NCBI RefSeq assembly: GCF_000336675.1
Contig: NZ_AOMB01000033.1
Coordinates: 86,507 to 150,506 of the forward strand
Direction of reading: 5' to 3'
DNA: 64,000 nucleotides
Origin: Halococcus hamelinensis 100A6
GTDB taxonomy: Archaea > Halobacteriota > Halobacteria > Halobacteriales > Halococcaceae
Shown: positions 44,250 through 52,051 of the stretch, piece after piece
Numbering within the stretch: the first letter of the stretch is position 1
How the letters are laid out: the number at the start of each line of letters is the position of its first letter
Notes under the pieces: generated by a model
Told to the model about the DNA's origin: nothing
The model's database searches: none
What the model saw: the letters and a program-made list of their open reading frames with translations, nothing else
Made by a program: the position numbers and the translations under genes

Positions 44250-45367
44250 TCTGGTGACGACCGTGAAGATGCAGTCCAGGTATGTCCCAGCGCGAAACGT
44301 AGATGAGGCGAGCGTCTCACCGACAAGCCGCGAGCTGGACGGGATCACTACCTCAACGACTGTCTGTTTGTCTTGATTTCCTGGCTCTAATTCCTTATCG
44401 GCTTCAAGTAGTTTTTCGATCGAAAGCGACTCACCCTCAGCGAACCGTCGGAGTGCGTCGCCACCCGCGCGCACAAGAAGGACATCGCCATCACGAATTT
44501 CCTTCCAAGCGAGCGATTCGGTAAACTGTTCATCATCACGAATGAGCTGGAGAATATTCGTTCCGGATTCCGTTCTTTCCTCCGCCTCTTCGATAGTCAT
44601 TCCAATGAGCGGGGATCCAGCTCCTACAACAAGCTCTGAAAGATAGTTCTCTATCGCATATTCCTCAACGTAATCCTCATTAGGGGGGACTCGTTCCGGG
44701 AGAAGCCGATGACCAACGAAGAGAAGATAGAGACTTCCAACGATCAGGACCACGATTCCAAGTTTGGTGAACTCGAAGAAGCTGAAGGTATGGAGAGCAG
44801 GATATTCCGAACTGAGTCTACCGGCGGTATCACTCGCAAGAATGTTCGTCGACGTTCCGATAAGAGTGAGCATTCCGCCAAGCTGCGATGCGTAGGAAAG
44901 GGGGATGAGAAGCTTCGAAGGGCTTGTCTTCCCTTTGTGAGCGACATCCGAAATGACTGGACAAGAATCGCAACGACAGGAGTGTTGTTGATGAACCCCG
45001 AAACCGGGCCAGTGACCCCTATTGTAGCCAAAAGTTGCTTCTGCAGGCTCTCGCCTACGAAATTCGAGATGCGCTGACCGACCAGTTGCACAACGCCTGT
45101 TTGACTGATCCCAGCACTCAGGATCAGCATAGCTGACACGGTAATTGTAGCTGAGCTAGCAAACCCGGAGATACCCTCGTCAGCTGAGATCTGCGTCCAA
45201 GGCTCAAGAACAATCAGCGCGACCATAATTGCAATAGCAGTGATATCTATCGGGAGTCACTCTGTAACAAACAGAACAGTGGCGACGATGACCACCAGAA
45301 AGACAACCAACATGTTCGGCGTGATTGGCGGTACACCGTTAGCGGATTGTAGGATAGTCGCAGTCAT
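44250..45367 (-). pseudogene. Broken SLC13-family permease
   Basis: Paralog of the intact gene at 16856. The reading starts at ATG 45367 (TATILQSANGVPPITPNM), meets an in-frame TGA at 45257-45259 where the paralog has Arg (FVTE then stop), and continues with EPWTQISADEGISGFASSAT. At about 44957-44961 one base is lost in the codons for NTPVVAILV-Pro, shifting the frame before GGMLTLIGTSTN. It ends near 44300 after the first RCK_C domain, against the enolase-like gene; the whole second half is absent. Confidence 0.9.
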
Positions 45368-45461
45368 AGACACTACTCACGAGTTATAGGATGCCAAGGA
45401 TAAATACTTCCGCAGGTTATTTAGCCACAAGTCATCACGAAGCGTTCAACGCCCGATTCTA

Positions 45462-45608
45462 TTAGCTGAATACACGCAGGGGCGTGATTTTCGAACCTTC
45501 TCGGCAGCGAGTGAGATCGTTCTCCTTCCCTTTTGGAAGCGCGACGATCGTCCGGTACCAAGTACTGTAGACGACCGCTCCTTGTCCGAGAATCCCGATG
45601 ATTTTCAT
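45462..45608 (-). CDS. Putative micro-ORF, copy 3 of a three-member family
   Basis: A 48-residue frame: MKIIGILGQGAVVYSTWYRT, then IVALPKGKENDLTRCREGSK. The pattern M-x-I-x-x-L-x-x-G-x-VV-x-ST-x-YRT-x-V matches copy 2 at 39151-39261 over the first 21 residues. Flanks are otherwise non-coding. The 45368-45783 interval contains no other gene besides an operator-like repeat. Confidence 0.35.
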   Translation of the reverse strand: MKIIGILGQGAVVYSTWYRTIVALPKGKENDLTRCREGSKITPLRVFS

Positions 45609-45741
45609 TGGAGCCGACCGGATCATGGAGAACACCAATTGACCTCTCAGTCGACATACCACTCATTTGATGAAACTGACCCAGTGATTTCCTTTCTTCC
45701 CCTCTCGCATACCGTATCTACGTACTGTCTGTTCAACGAGG

Positions 45742-45770
45742 TTACAAGCTTAACCCCTTACAGCTTGTAA
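45742..45770. promoter_or_regulatory. Perfect inverted repeat at DUF5518 promoter
   Basis: Arms TTACAAGCT (45742-45750) and AGCTTGTAA (45762-45770) are exact reverse complements with an 11-bp spacer, GTTTAA-like TATA sequence (CTTAAC) lying between them about 30 bp before ATG 45784. This layout suggests a dimeric repressor that blocks the core promoter. The binding protein is unknown. Confidence 0.6.
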
Positions 45771-45783
45771 TTCCTAGTTGATC

Positions 45784-46188
45784 ATGGAGATCGAATGGAG
45801 AACGGTCGCATACGGATTCGGTACTGCACTCGTCCTCGGGCTCGCAGCAGCCTACTTCTTCCCCTACGCGGACATGACATCACCAATACTCATGTATGGG
45901 CTTATCGGAGGGGCTGCTGGACTCGTCGCCGGGTACTACACAACAACTGGAATGGGGAGCGCAGCACTGAACGGCGGATTGTCGACCACGATTGGAAGTG
46001 TTGTCGTCCTCGGCGCCCTAGTCCTTCTCGGATTACTCTTTGAAGGGCTGGTGACAACCTTTGGTGTCGCTGTTGCTGGCCTCGTCTTGGTCGTTGCCTA
46101 TGCGATCCCCGGGATCGTCGGTGGGATGGTCGGTGAATGGTACAAAGAACACCGGATGGAGCGGGCAGCCAAACCAGCGGCACGGTAG
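45784..46188 (+). CDS. DUF5518 membrane protein
   Basis: A 134-residue protein with four membrane helices rich in Gly and Ala: GLIGGAAGLVAGYYTTTGMG, then SAALNGGLSTTIGSVVVLGA, and IPGIVGGMVGEWYKEHRMER at the end. The two-fold GGxxxGxxAGY pattern is typical of DUF5518 in haloarchaea. ATG 45784 is the start nearest the promoter repeat. It is monocistronic; function unknown. Confidence 0.75.
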   Translation: MEIEWRTVAYGFGTALVLGLAAAYFFPYADMTSPILMYGLIGGAAGLVAGYYTTTGMGSAALNGGLSTTIGSVVVLGALVLLGLLFEGLVTTFGVAVAGLVLVVAYAIPGIVGGMVGEWYKEHRMERAAKPAAR

Positions 46189-46189
46189 C

Positions 46190-46506
46190 TATCAACGCTG
46201 AACCGCCATCCGGATTTTAGGCTCACGACGTCGCTGTCACCTTCAGTTAACAATGCTATCGAAACCAAGATCCCGATGCTTACTGCCAAGAACAGCCCGA
46301 TTACGAGACTAATGGCGAAGAAAAATGGGTCTCGTGTGCTCGCAAACCGAGAGACAGGCAAGAATATCCCTCAAGTGAGTGCCACGTATCCACAGATAAG
46401 ATATCCGAGAAAGCCACACAGAGCTAATCCAGCACCGTATGTAGCACTTTGATGGAATCGGAACAACGTCTCCTCGAGGATGGTCGCTTTTCGCTTTGGC
46501 TGGTAG
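46190..46506 (-). pseudogene. Membrane protein interrupted by an in-frame TGA
   Basis: One continuous frame reads KATILEETLFRFHQSATYGA, then GLALCGFLGYLICGYVALT, a TGA at 46371-46373, and immediately GIFLPVSRFASTRDPFFFAI with SLVIGLFLAVSIGILVSIAL. Membrane-helix coding on both sides of the stop shows a single gene broken by one change. No start is visible upstream near the gdh relic. Family not recognised. Confidence 0.5.
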
Positions 46507-46521
46507 AGCAGCGGTTGCAGA

Positions 46522-47262
46522 TTACGGCCAGAGGCCACGGGCTTCGTGGGCTTCTGCTAGGCGAGAAAGAGCGACGATGTATGCGGCATCACGCCACGAT
46601 ACATCCCGTTTCTCGACTTCCGCTCTGACTTCACTCCAGGCGGTTAGCATCTCCTTTTCCAACTCATTATTAACCTGCTGAAGCGACCATGGTCGACGAT
46701 TGATATCCTGTAGCCATTCGAAGTAGCTTACAGTCACACCCCCAGCATTCGCGAGAATATCTGGGACGACAGGGATATTGCGTCCTCTGAGAATTTCATC
46801 TCCTCTGGAGGTTGTCGGTCCGTTTGTCCCTTCTACGACGATGTCTGCCTGGAGCATATCCGCGTTCTCTTGAGTGATGACGTTCCCGATTGCAGCAGGA
46901 ATGAGAACGTCTACATCGAGTGTGGGCAGTTTCGCCGCAGGAAGAACCTCGTTCGCATATTTTGTGACCGCTTCCGGTTCTTCATCATGCGAAGGGATTC
47001 TTTGGACGTCGACACCATCAGCGTCGTACGCAACACCGTTCACGTCGCTCACCGCGGTGACGGTTGCTCCCCAACTATGGAGTAAGCGAGCAGCGTTTGC
47101 ACCGACACTTCCAAACCCTTGTATGGCAACTGTCGCCTCTTCTAACGGGCGATCGTAGTACTCACAGACTTCTCGCGTGATAATCGCAACACTCCGACCA
47201 GGTGCTTCCTCACGCCCATAGCTTCCGCCGATGACTGGTGGCTTGCCAGTGGCTAGTGCTAC
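46522..47262 (-). pseudogene. gdh: Glutamate dehydrogenase, 5'-truncated
   Basis: The C-terminal 245 residues of a Glu/Leu/Phe dehydrogenase are intact: [33 protein letters not shown], the Rossmann loop [17 protein letters not shown], and [20 protein letters not shown], ending [12 protein letters not shown]. About 180 N-terminal residues, including the catalytic Lys and substrate-binding part, are missing. The break at about 47260 abuts an unrelated membrane-protein ORF. No internal start would restore function. Confidence 0.88.
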
Positions 47263-47450
47263 GGTTGGGCGGCCAGATACCCCATCGCGGTGAGCACCGC
47301 GAGCGTAAGCAGGACAGCGATCGAGAGCGAACTCACGCTACCGAGGCCGGCAAGCGCGAACACAGGCAAGACCGCAACCAAACCGGCGGCCCCGATCCCG
47401 CCCTTCTCCGGGAGCGTGAGCCCGCGATGCTCGACGGGTTCGGGATTCAT
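47259..47450 (-). CDS. Small two-helix membrane protein, possibly cut loose
   Basis: Sixty-three residues, [20 protein letters not shown], then two hydrophobic segments ending [15 protein letters not shown]. It starts in an ATGA overlap with an acidic tail ([16 protein letters not shown]) of another lost gene upstream. It thus appears to be the end of a former operon placed between gdh and folP relics. Locally high G+C. Function unknown. Confidence 0.45.
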   Translation of the reverse strand: MNPEPVEHRGLTLPEKGGIGAAGLVAVLPVFALAGLGSVSSLSIAVLLTLAVLTAMGYLAAQP

Positions 47451-47499
47451 GTCTCGACCTCCATGTCGTCGGCGTCCTCGGCCTCGGGCTTCTCGCTCA

Positions 47500-47717
47500 C
47501 GGCGGGCCTGGAGGCCGCCCTTGATTCGCTTCGTGCGGGGGGCCTGACCGACAAAACCATCATCGACCCCGGCTTCGGCGGGTGGTTCGAGGGGAAGACG
47601 GTCGAAGACGATCAGGACCGCTTCCGTCGCCTCGCTGAGTTTCAACAGTTCGACTGTCCGATCGCGGTGGCGACGCCCGCGACTGGCTCGGCAGGCCGAT
47701 CTATCGGCGTGCGATAG
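47500..47717 (+). pseudogene. folP: Dihydropteroate synthase fragment
   Basis: The frame reads EAALDSLRAGGLTDKTIIDP, then GFGGWFEGKTVEDDQDRFRR and EFQQFDCPIAVAT, matching the DPGFG-containing C-terminal region of haloarchaeal FolP. The pterin-binding N-terminal barrel half and the final part are missing. It is bounded by the membrane ORF tail and by a small ORF. Confidence 0.55.
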
Positions 47718-47726
47718 GATTGTTCG

Positions 47727-47873
47727 ATGACTGTTGACGAGGAAGTTCGTCGGTTGTATGAGCGGTATCAATCAGCGAAGATCGACGAGGAGCGCCACGA
47801 AATCGCGCTTGCAATGGGGAAACTCGATGGGCGTCGTCACGCCGAGATCTACGCCGCACTAGAAGACGAATAG
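47727..47873 (+). CDS. Acidic 48-residue protein
   Basis: Starts at ATG 47727 and reads MTVDEEVRRLYERYQSAKID, then EERHEIALAMGKLDGRRHAE and IYAALEDE. It is a fully helical charged protein with haloarchaeal codon bias. It directly follows the folP relic. I do not recognise the family. Confidence 0.5.
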   Translation: MTVDEEVRRLYERYQSAKIDEERHEIALAMGKLDGRRHAEIYAALEDE

Positions 47874-47914
47874 GATATCGCCGATGCTGGGAGATGCTAC
47901 TCAGTTGTTAGTGA

Positions 47915-48003
47915 GTTAACTAAATACTCGTCAGTTCGTCCGGCGTCTGTCCGACCGCCCGACGAGCTTGGTTCAGCCGTCCAGAAATCATCCTCAGCAG
48001 CGA
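47915..48003. repeat. 88-bp dispersed repeat, copy 2
   Basis: Matches 10583-10670 at about 80 percent by eye with a single one-base indel. On the minus strand it starts AAEDDFWTAEP but then loses frame. It lies just before the DHFR-like gene end. Confidence 0.6.
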
Positions 48004-48052
48004 ATCGAACTATCGATCCAGAACTGGCTAAAATCAAATGCCGATTTTTCCG

Positions 48053-48607
48053 TCATTGGAGGCTATAGTCGACCAAGACGGAGCCATCGTCGAAACGAAG
48101 TGTCGTGTTGAGGGTAAGGTCAACCTGCGCTGCGTCGGGAAGGGCACGGGTTCCCCCACCAACGATGGTCGGGAGTATACGCAGTACATACCGATCAACC
48201 AGTCCTGCTCGGATAGCCTCGGTAGCGAGACCAGGACCACTAATAGACAAGTCGTGGTCTGCTTGGTCTTTCATCGCCTCTACCACTTTAGGGTCGAACG
48301 TCCGCTCTAAGCGAGTCCGTGATTCCGGTACGGCATCCAGGGTGGTTGAATAGACGACCTTGTCGGTTGCCCGCCACGCCTCGGCGAATCCGCGTTGCAC
48401 CTTGGGTAAGTCAGCATGGTCAAAGGTGTCCCATGCTCTCATCGTTTCGTACATTCGGCGGCCGAGAAGGGAGGTGCCGACCGATCCTTGGAGGTCATTG
48501 AAGAAGGTATGTGCATCCTCGGATGGCTCCGACCAATCGAAGTTGCCGTTCTCATCGGCGATGTAGCCATCGAGTGACGAGTTGATGGCGTAGGTGAGGT
48601 TGGCCAT
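48053..48607 (-). CDS. Dihydrofolate reductase-family (RibD C-terminal-like) reductase
   Basis: A 184-residue NADPH-dependent fold. Motifs are INSSLDGYIADENGNFDWSE, LLGRRMYETMRAWDTF, VVYSTTLDAV and SISGPGLATEAIRAGLVDRY followed by LPTIVGGGTRALPD. These are the YyaP/YwjB-type small reductases related to RibD. True folate reduction is unproven. ATG 48607 fits the family start; it is monocistronic. Confidence 0.88.
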   Translation of the reverse strand: MANLTYAINSSLDGYIADENGNFDWSEPSEDAHTFFNDLQGSVGTSLLGRRMYETMRAWDTFDHADLPKVQRGFAEAWRATDKVVYSTTLDAVPESRTRLERTFDPKVVEAMKDQADHDLSISGPGLATEAIRAGLVDRYVLRILPTIVGGGTRALPDAAQVDLTLNTTLRFDDGSVLVDYSLQ

Positions 48608-48718
48608 GGAGTCCTATCGGTCGTCGGACCTATTCAATACAGATGGCAAAAGGGCGGCAACGGATCAGACGGTATGTATCTATGTTTCGCACCATCTCGA
48701 AGGCAGCCATGATTTGCT

Positions 48719-49399
48719 TCAAACTATTACCGACCGGATAATCTTCACTTCTATTCGCCGAAGGTGATCCCCGATCGTTCCCCGTGAGAGTCCAAGCTCG
48801 GCGGCCAAATCGCGTTGCGTTGCACGACGAGGGATATCGTAGTATCCGCCGGCGAGTGCTGCCCGGAGGATCTCTTTCTGGCGGTCGGTAAGCTGCGCCG
48901 CTGGGTCACCTATCTCCGGTTGATGTTCTCCGGTACGTTTGAGAGTCACGTCCACTTCCTGGGGGAAGCCAGCGATCAGCCGTTGAAGGGCTCTATCCTC
49001 TCCGAAGAGCGTGATTTCCAGCCCAGCATCGGTCTCCCTAATCGGCCAGTCGATACTGATCGCTTCGGTATCGAAGCGTTCGAGAAGCGCTGTTTCGACC
49101 TCGTCAGGCTCGTAGTGCATATACGCTAACCACGTCTCCCCGCCAGTCACAGTACAAGAGACGATCCAGGGTATTTCGTCTTCTATCGTGGTGAATCGGG
49201 CAGCATCGCCGCTGAACCGGGCAACTCCGACCACGGTCCCATCGTCAAGCAGATTGAGATACTGTATCGCTTCCTGTGTCGCAACGTGTGATCCGTCGAT
49301 CCACACCTCCCTCGGGTCGCTGAGGCCCCTCCGTATCGGTTGGTCGTTCTGTGACCGAATGTAGCCCTCCAGGGCTATGATGAGGGTTATATATCTCAT
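48719..49399 (-). CDS. HTH_10 bacterio-opsin-activator-type regulator
   Basis: A 226-residue protein. A central effector region (EAISIDWPIRETDAGLEITL, then FGEDRALQRLIAGFP) precedes the C-terminal HTH_10: LTDRQKEILRAALAGGYYDI, PRRATQRDLAAELGLSRGTI and GDHLRRIEVK. All HTH helices are present, unlike the relic at 1140. ATG 49399 matches related regulators that start MRY. Regulators of this type respond to light, oxygen or metabolites; the target is unknown. Confidence 0.85.
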   Translation of the reverse strand: MRYITLIIALEGYIRSQNDQPIRRGLSDPREVWIDGSHVATQEAIQYLNLLDDGTVVGVARFSGDAARFTTIEDEIPWIVSCTVTGGETWLAYMHYEPDEVETALLERFDTEAISIDWPIRETDAGLEITLFGEDRALQRLIAGFPQEVDVTLKRTGEHQPEIGDPAAQLTDRQKEILRAALAGGYYDIPRRATQRDLAAELGLSRGTIGDHLRRIEVKIIRSVIV

Positions 49400-49567
49400 T
49401 CTCGTCTCTGTTTGTATTCTCGGTAGCGCTGTCGTACCCGACTCGAATCCTACCAACGAGGAAACGCTACTGCTGTCAGCATGTGAGTTTAATAGTGCAT
49501 CTAAATATAAAGACAGCGTGCATGCTCGGCGTTATTCCTGAGTATATACAGCCCCTCTTCCTCTTCG

Positions 49568-49822
49568 ATGGAGACTAGAAGTATCAATAGGAAAAACGCG
49601 AAAGTAGCTGGATTAACGACTATCGGTGTTGTTGTGGCACTTCTCGGGCTGCTGTGGTTGGTTCAGGGCCTCGGTATCGTCCAGATCGATCCCATCTTGT
49701 GTGCGGGAGACTGCGAGCCGGTCACTGGAGTATCAGTAGAGTGGATAGTTATCGGTGCAATCACTCTGGTTGTGGGAAGTACTGTGGTTTGGTCAGGCCT
49801 GAGACGCGTGATATGGGAATGA
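49568..49822 (+). CDS. Small two-helix membrane protein
   Basis: Eighty-four residues. A basic N-terminus (RSINRKNAKVAGL) leads to helix 1 (VVVALLGLLWLVQGLGIVQI), then a loop with a CAGDC pair, then helix 2 (WIVIGAITLVVGSTVVWSGL). The paired cysteines outside may form a disulfide. It is not in an operon and its role is unknown. Confidence 0.55.
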   Translation: METRSINRKNAKVAGLTTIGVVVALLGLLWLVQGLGIVQIDPILCAGDCEPVTGVSVEWIVIGAITLVVGSTVVWSGLRRVIWE

Positions 49823-49861
49823 TGATTCTCAGCGGAATCCTGAATGTCGTGAGGTCAGCCT

Positions 49862-49908
49862 CTCTTACCAAACATTCAGATATCATCTCGTTTGGCGTTA
49901 GGTAAGAT
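49862..49908. repeat. Stem-loop repeat, copy B
   Basis: Begins CTCTTACCAAACATTC and ends GGCGTTAGGTAAGAT. The ends form a near-perfect hairpin stem. It shares both ends with copies A (16714) and C (51211). It lies just after the small membrane gene. Confidence 0.55.
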
Positions 49909-50064
49909 TCAATAAATCGCTCAGCGAGGGTTCGAAAAGGAGGAAATCACCGAGCTAACGATTCACTTCCGCTGTCCTTGGCGCGTGTATATGCCGGTAG
50001 CTATCCAATCTCTACCGCGGAATAGGGAGGAAAAGGAAAGGAGTCCAACAACTGGAACCGAGAA

Positions 50065-50215
50065 GACAGCCGAATTCAAGCAGAAAACCACACCGAACCT
50101 CTGGTTCGACGACCAAGCCGAGGAGGCAGTAGAATTCTAGGTATCGGCGTTCGATAATTCGATAGTTGGGACAAGCAGCCGTTACAATGCAGCAAAATGG
50201 CTGGCTGTTAGAAGG
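50065..50215 (+). pseudogene. VOC-family (PhnB-like) protein fragment
   Basis: The frame reads TEKTAEFKQKTTPNLWFDDQ, then AEEAVEF, a TAG at 50138-50140 exactly where family members have Tyr, then VSAFDNSIVGTSSRYNAA before losing similarity. PNLWFDDQAEEAVEFY is a classic PhnB/VOC start. It has no ATG and is cut downstream. Confidence 0.75.
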
Positions 50216-50245
50216 GACGAATGTGGATAGAAGGCCGTCCAACTC

Positions 50246-50285
50246 CTCTCGTATCTCTACCTTATCGCCAGAAGCACTTAAAGAA
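50246..50285 (+). repeat. 40-bp direct repeat, left copy
   Basis: Agrees with 51130-51169 at 37 of 40 positions in the same orientation. The pair brackets the RNAP epsilon gene, 884 bp apart. The unit ends GAAGCACTTAAAGAA, which includes a TATA-like CTTAAA. Confidence 0.7.
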
Positions 50286-50310
50286 AGTAGCCGATTCGTA
50301 GACCTGTGGG

Positions 50311-51048
50311 TCATGCCGAGGAGCCAGCCACAAGATCTGGCAGACTCGGGTCCCGGTAGGGATTCCGGCCATAGACTGCGTCGTGCAGACCTTGTTCATC
50401 AAGCTGGTCGACGAGCGTTCGCCGTAGCCGGTTCAGGTTCGTGACACCGAGGTCGTGTCGTTCGCAGAGTTCCGTGAACTGCTTATCGTCTGTGATCGAC
50501 TGGAACTGCTCGTAAAGGTCGGCGAGTCGCTCGGGTGGCTGCTCTGCAACCCACTCATCATCGTGGAGACCGAGATGCTGCTCACGCTCACGGTCGACAA
50601 CGTGGCGGATCACGACGAGCGCGACCTTGGGGATGGCACGCTGACTCCCGAAGGCGGCGAGGTCGAGGTCGACCATCGTCCCGATGGCGCGATCACGTTG
50701 CCACGGGGTGAGATCCAGACTGCTACACAGGGCGTGAGTCAATCGGAGTTTTTCGAGCCGGTGCGCACGCCGGCTGTAGCCCTCCATCGCAGGATGGCGC
50801 TCGTCGTGGAGCCGCCGAACGTTCTCACTGAGGTCGTGCTCGGGTGCGTCCGCGCGCCCGATGCGCGTCGCACTCGGCGTCACGAGCCCCCATCGCCGGA
50901 CGGTTTCGTCGCGCTGGAGATCCGCCCGTGAGACAGTACTATCCCCAGGAAGCTGGCTGAGAGGCGAGATATCGCGTTCGCTGAGCAGTGCCGGGCGGCG
51001 GTCCTCGACTGTCGGGAGTAAATACCGACCAGCATCCTCGTCGGTCAT
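50311..51048 (-). CDS. Haloarchaeal RNA polymerase subunit epsilon-like protein
   Basis: A 245-residue soluble protein. Conserved stretches are WGLVTPSATRIGRADAPEHD, LCSSLDLTPWQRDRAIGTMV, DLAAFGSQRAIPKVALVVIR and LNRLRRTLVDQLDEQGLHDA, which I recognise as the family annotated as RNA polymerase subunit epsilon in haloarchaea. The helical TPWQRDRAxGxM region resembles TFB cyclin folds. Function beyond association is unclear. It is flanked by a 40-bp direct repeat on both sides and is monocistronic. Confidence 0.7.
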   Translation of the reverse strand: MTDEDAGRYLLPTVEDRRPALLSERDISPLSQLPGDSTVSRADLQRDETVRRWGLVTPSATRIGRADAPEHDLSENVRRLHDERHPAMEGYSRRAHRLEKLRLTHALCSSLDLTPWQRDRAIGTMVDLDLAAFGSQRAIPKVALVVIRHVVDREREQHLGLHDDEWVAEQPPERLADLYEQFQSITDDKQFTELCERHDLGVTNLNRLRRTLVDQLDEQGLHDAVYGRNPYRDPSLPDLVAGSSA

Positions 51049-51129
51049 TACGCAGCCAGTACTGCTTGCTCGTAGTTGAAAGGCATGGCTACGTACAGTA
51101 ACCCTCCAGCGAGAAACCAGCGCGTTCCT

Positions 51130-51169
51130 CTCTCGTATCTATACCATATCGCTAGAAGCACTTAAAGAA
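51130..51169 (+). repeat. 40-bp direct repeat, right copy
   Basis: Partner of 50246-50285. It lies about 80 bp upstream of the epsilon start codon. It could be a promoter unit duplicated together with the gene, or the end of a mobile cassette. Confidence 0.7.
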
Positions 51170-51210
51170 TCAGCGCTCACAACGTGCCCTCGGCTTTCCT
51201 TGTCCCTAGT

Positions 51211-51258
51211 ATCTTACCAAACGCTTAGCGCGTCATGAGAGCTAGAGTTTGGTAAGAT
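51211..51258. repeat. Stem-loop repeat, copy C
   Basis: Begins ATCTTACCAAAC and ends GTTTGGTAAGAT, an exact 12-bp inverted repeat, with a 24-bp loop. It is the most symmetric of the three copies (A, 16714; B, 49862). Confidence 0.65.
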
Positions 51259-51292
51259 GGGACCTCCTTCTCGTGGAGCGAGACGACCGATA

Positions 51293-51448
51293 TTAGTGCT
51301 CTCGCTGCGTGAAGTAGGTGTCCAAGTGGAGCTCGTGAGTGACTTCTCTCAATGATAGTCCACCACAATCGTCGCACTCAGATGGCTCATCCGGCGACGC
51401 ATAGATTATCCCACACTGCTCACAAACGAAATACCGCAGGTTGAGCAC
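51293..51448 (-). CDS. Zinc-ribbon small protein
   Basis: Starts at GTG 51448 and encodes LRYFVCEQCGIIYASPDEPS, then ECDDCGGLSLREVTHELHLD. Two CxxCG knuckles spaced 16 residues form a clear zinc ribbon, as in rubredoxin-like or transcript-factor-like small proteins. It ends beside stem-loop copy C. About 51 residues, possibly longer if another start is used. Confidence 0.6.
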   Translation of the reverse strand: MLNLRYFVCEQCGIIYASPDEPSECDDCGGLSLREVTHELHLDTYFTQREH

Positions 51449-51534
51449 ACTCGATCTACGCGAGCGAATCTCAAATCATTGCCGTGAAATGTCGCTCATT
51501 GGGTCCGGATGACTTTGCTGGTCGGATTCGTACT

Positions 51535-51822
51535 GTGGGTATACGAGCCGTTCGCTATCACGAGTATGGTGGTCCGGCCGTCTTCAACGCCGACAAGATC
51601 GATCGTCCAGTGCCCGATACGGGTGAGGTTCTTCTTGAAGTCCAGGCCACGACTGAGAACGCAGTGGATACGCGCTTTCGAGTGGGAACCTAATGGTTTA
51701 GTCCCATTCCCAGGAATTCCCGGTGGTGATGCCGCTGGAGTGGTCGCAGAAGTCGGCGAGAAGGTCTATCCGTTCAACGTCGGCAACCAAGTGTTCACCA
51801 AGGGGATGGGTGACGACGATGT
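51535..51822 (+). pseudogene. Medium-chain alcohol dehydrogenase fragment with frameshift
   Basis: From GTG 51535 the frame reads IRAVRYHEYGGPAVFNADKI and GEVLLEVQATTENAVDTRFR, then stops at about 51691. The next frame carries NGLVPFPGIPGGDAAGVVAE, VGEKVYPFNVGNQVF, so one base was lost or gained near 51690. The Rossmann domain is missing after about 51820. It is a relic of a quinone-oxidoreductase-type gene. Confidence 0.8.
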
Positions 51823-52051
51823 GAGTTGTTCTCAACTTGTGTACCTTTCCATAGGCTAGGTTTCCGACCCAGCGAGGGTAGAGTAGATATGTTAGATAGA
51901 TAATAGATGTTCTGTGCCAAAAACACCTGTTTTCAGCACCGACCAGAAAACCTCAGTCCCTCATATACTGATTCGCAGGATGAGTAGGAAGTCCGGACGT
52001 ACTCGGTCCAACACTCTGCGTTGATATTTTTGTTCTGCCTCGCTCTCCTGA

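Noticed and set aside
46371-46373. TGA as selenocysteine
   Set aside because: Haloarchaea are not known for Sec use, and the context is a membrane helix in a broken gene.
50455-50931. 158-codon plus-strand frame
   Set aside because: Antisense shadow of the RNAP epsilon-like gene, which is conserved.
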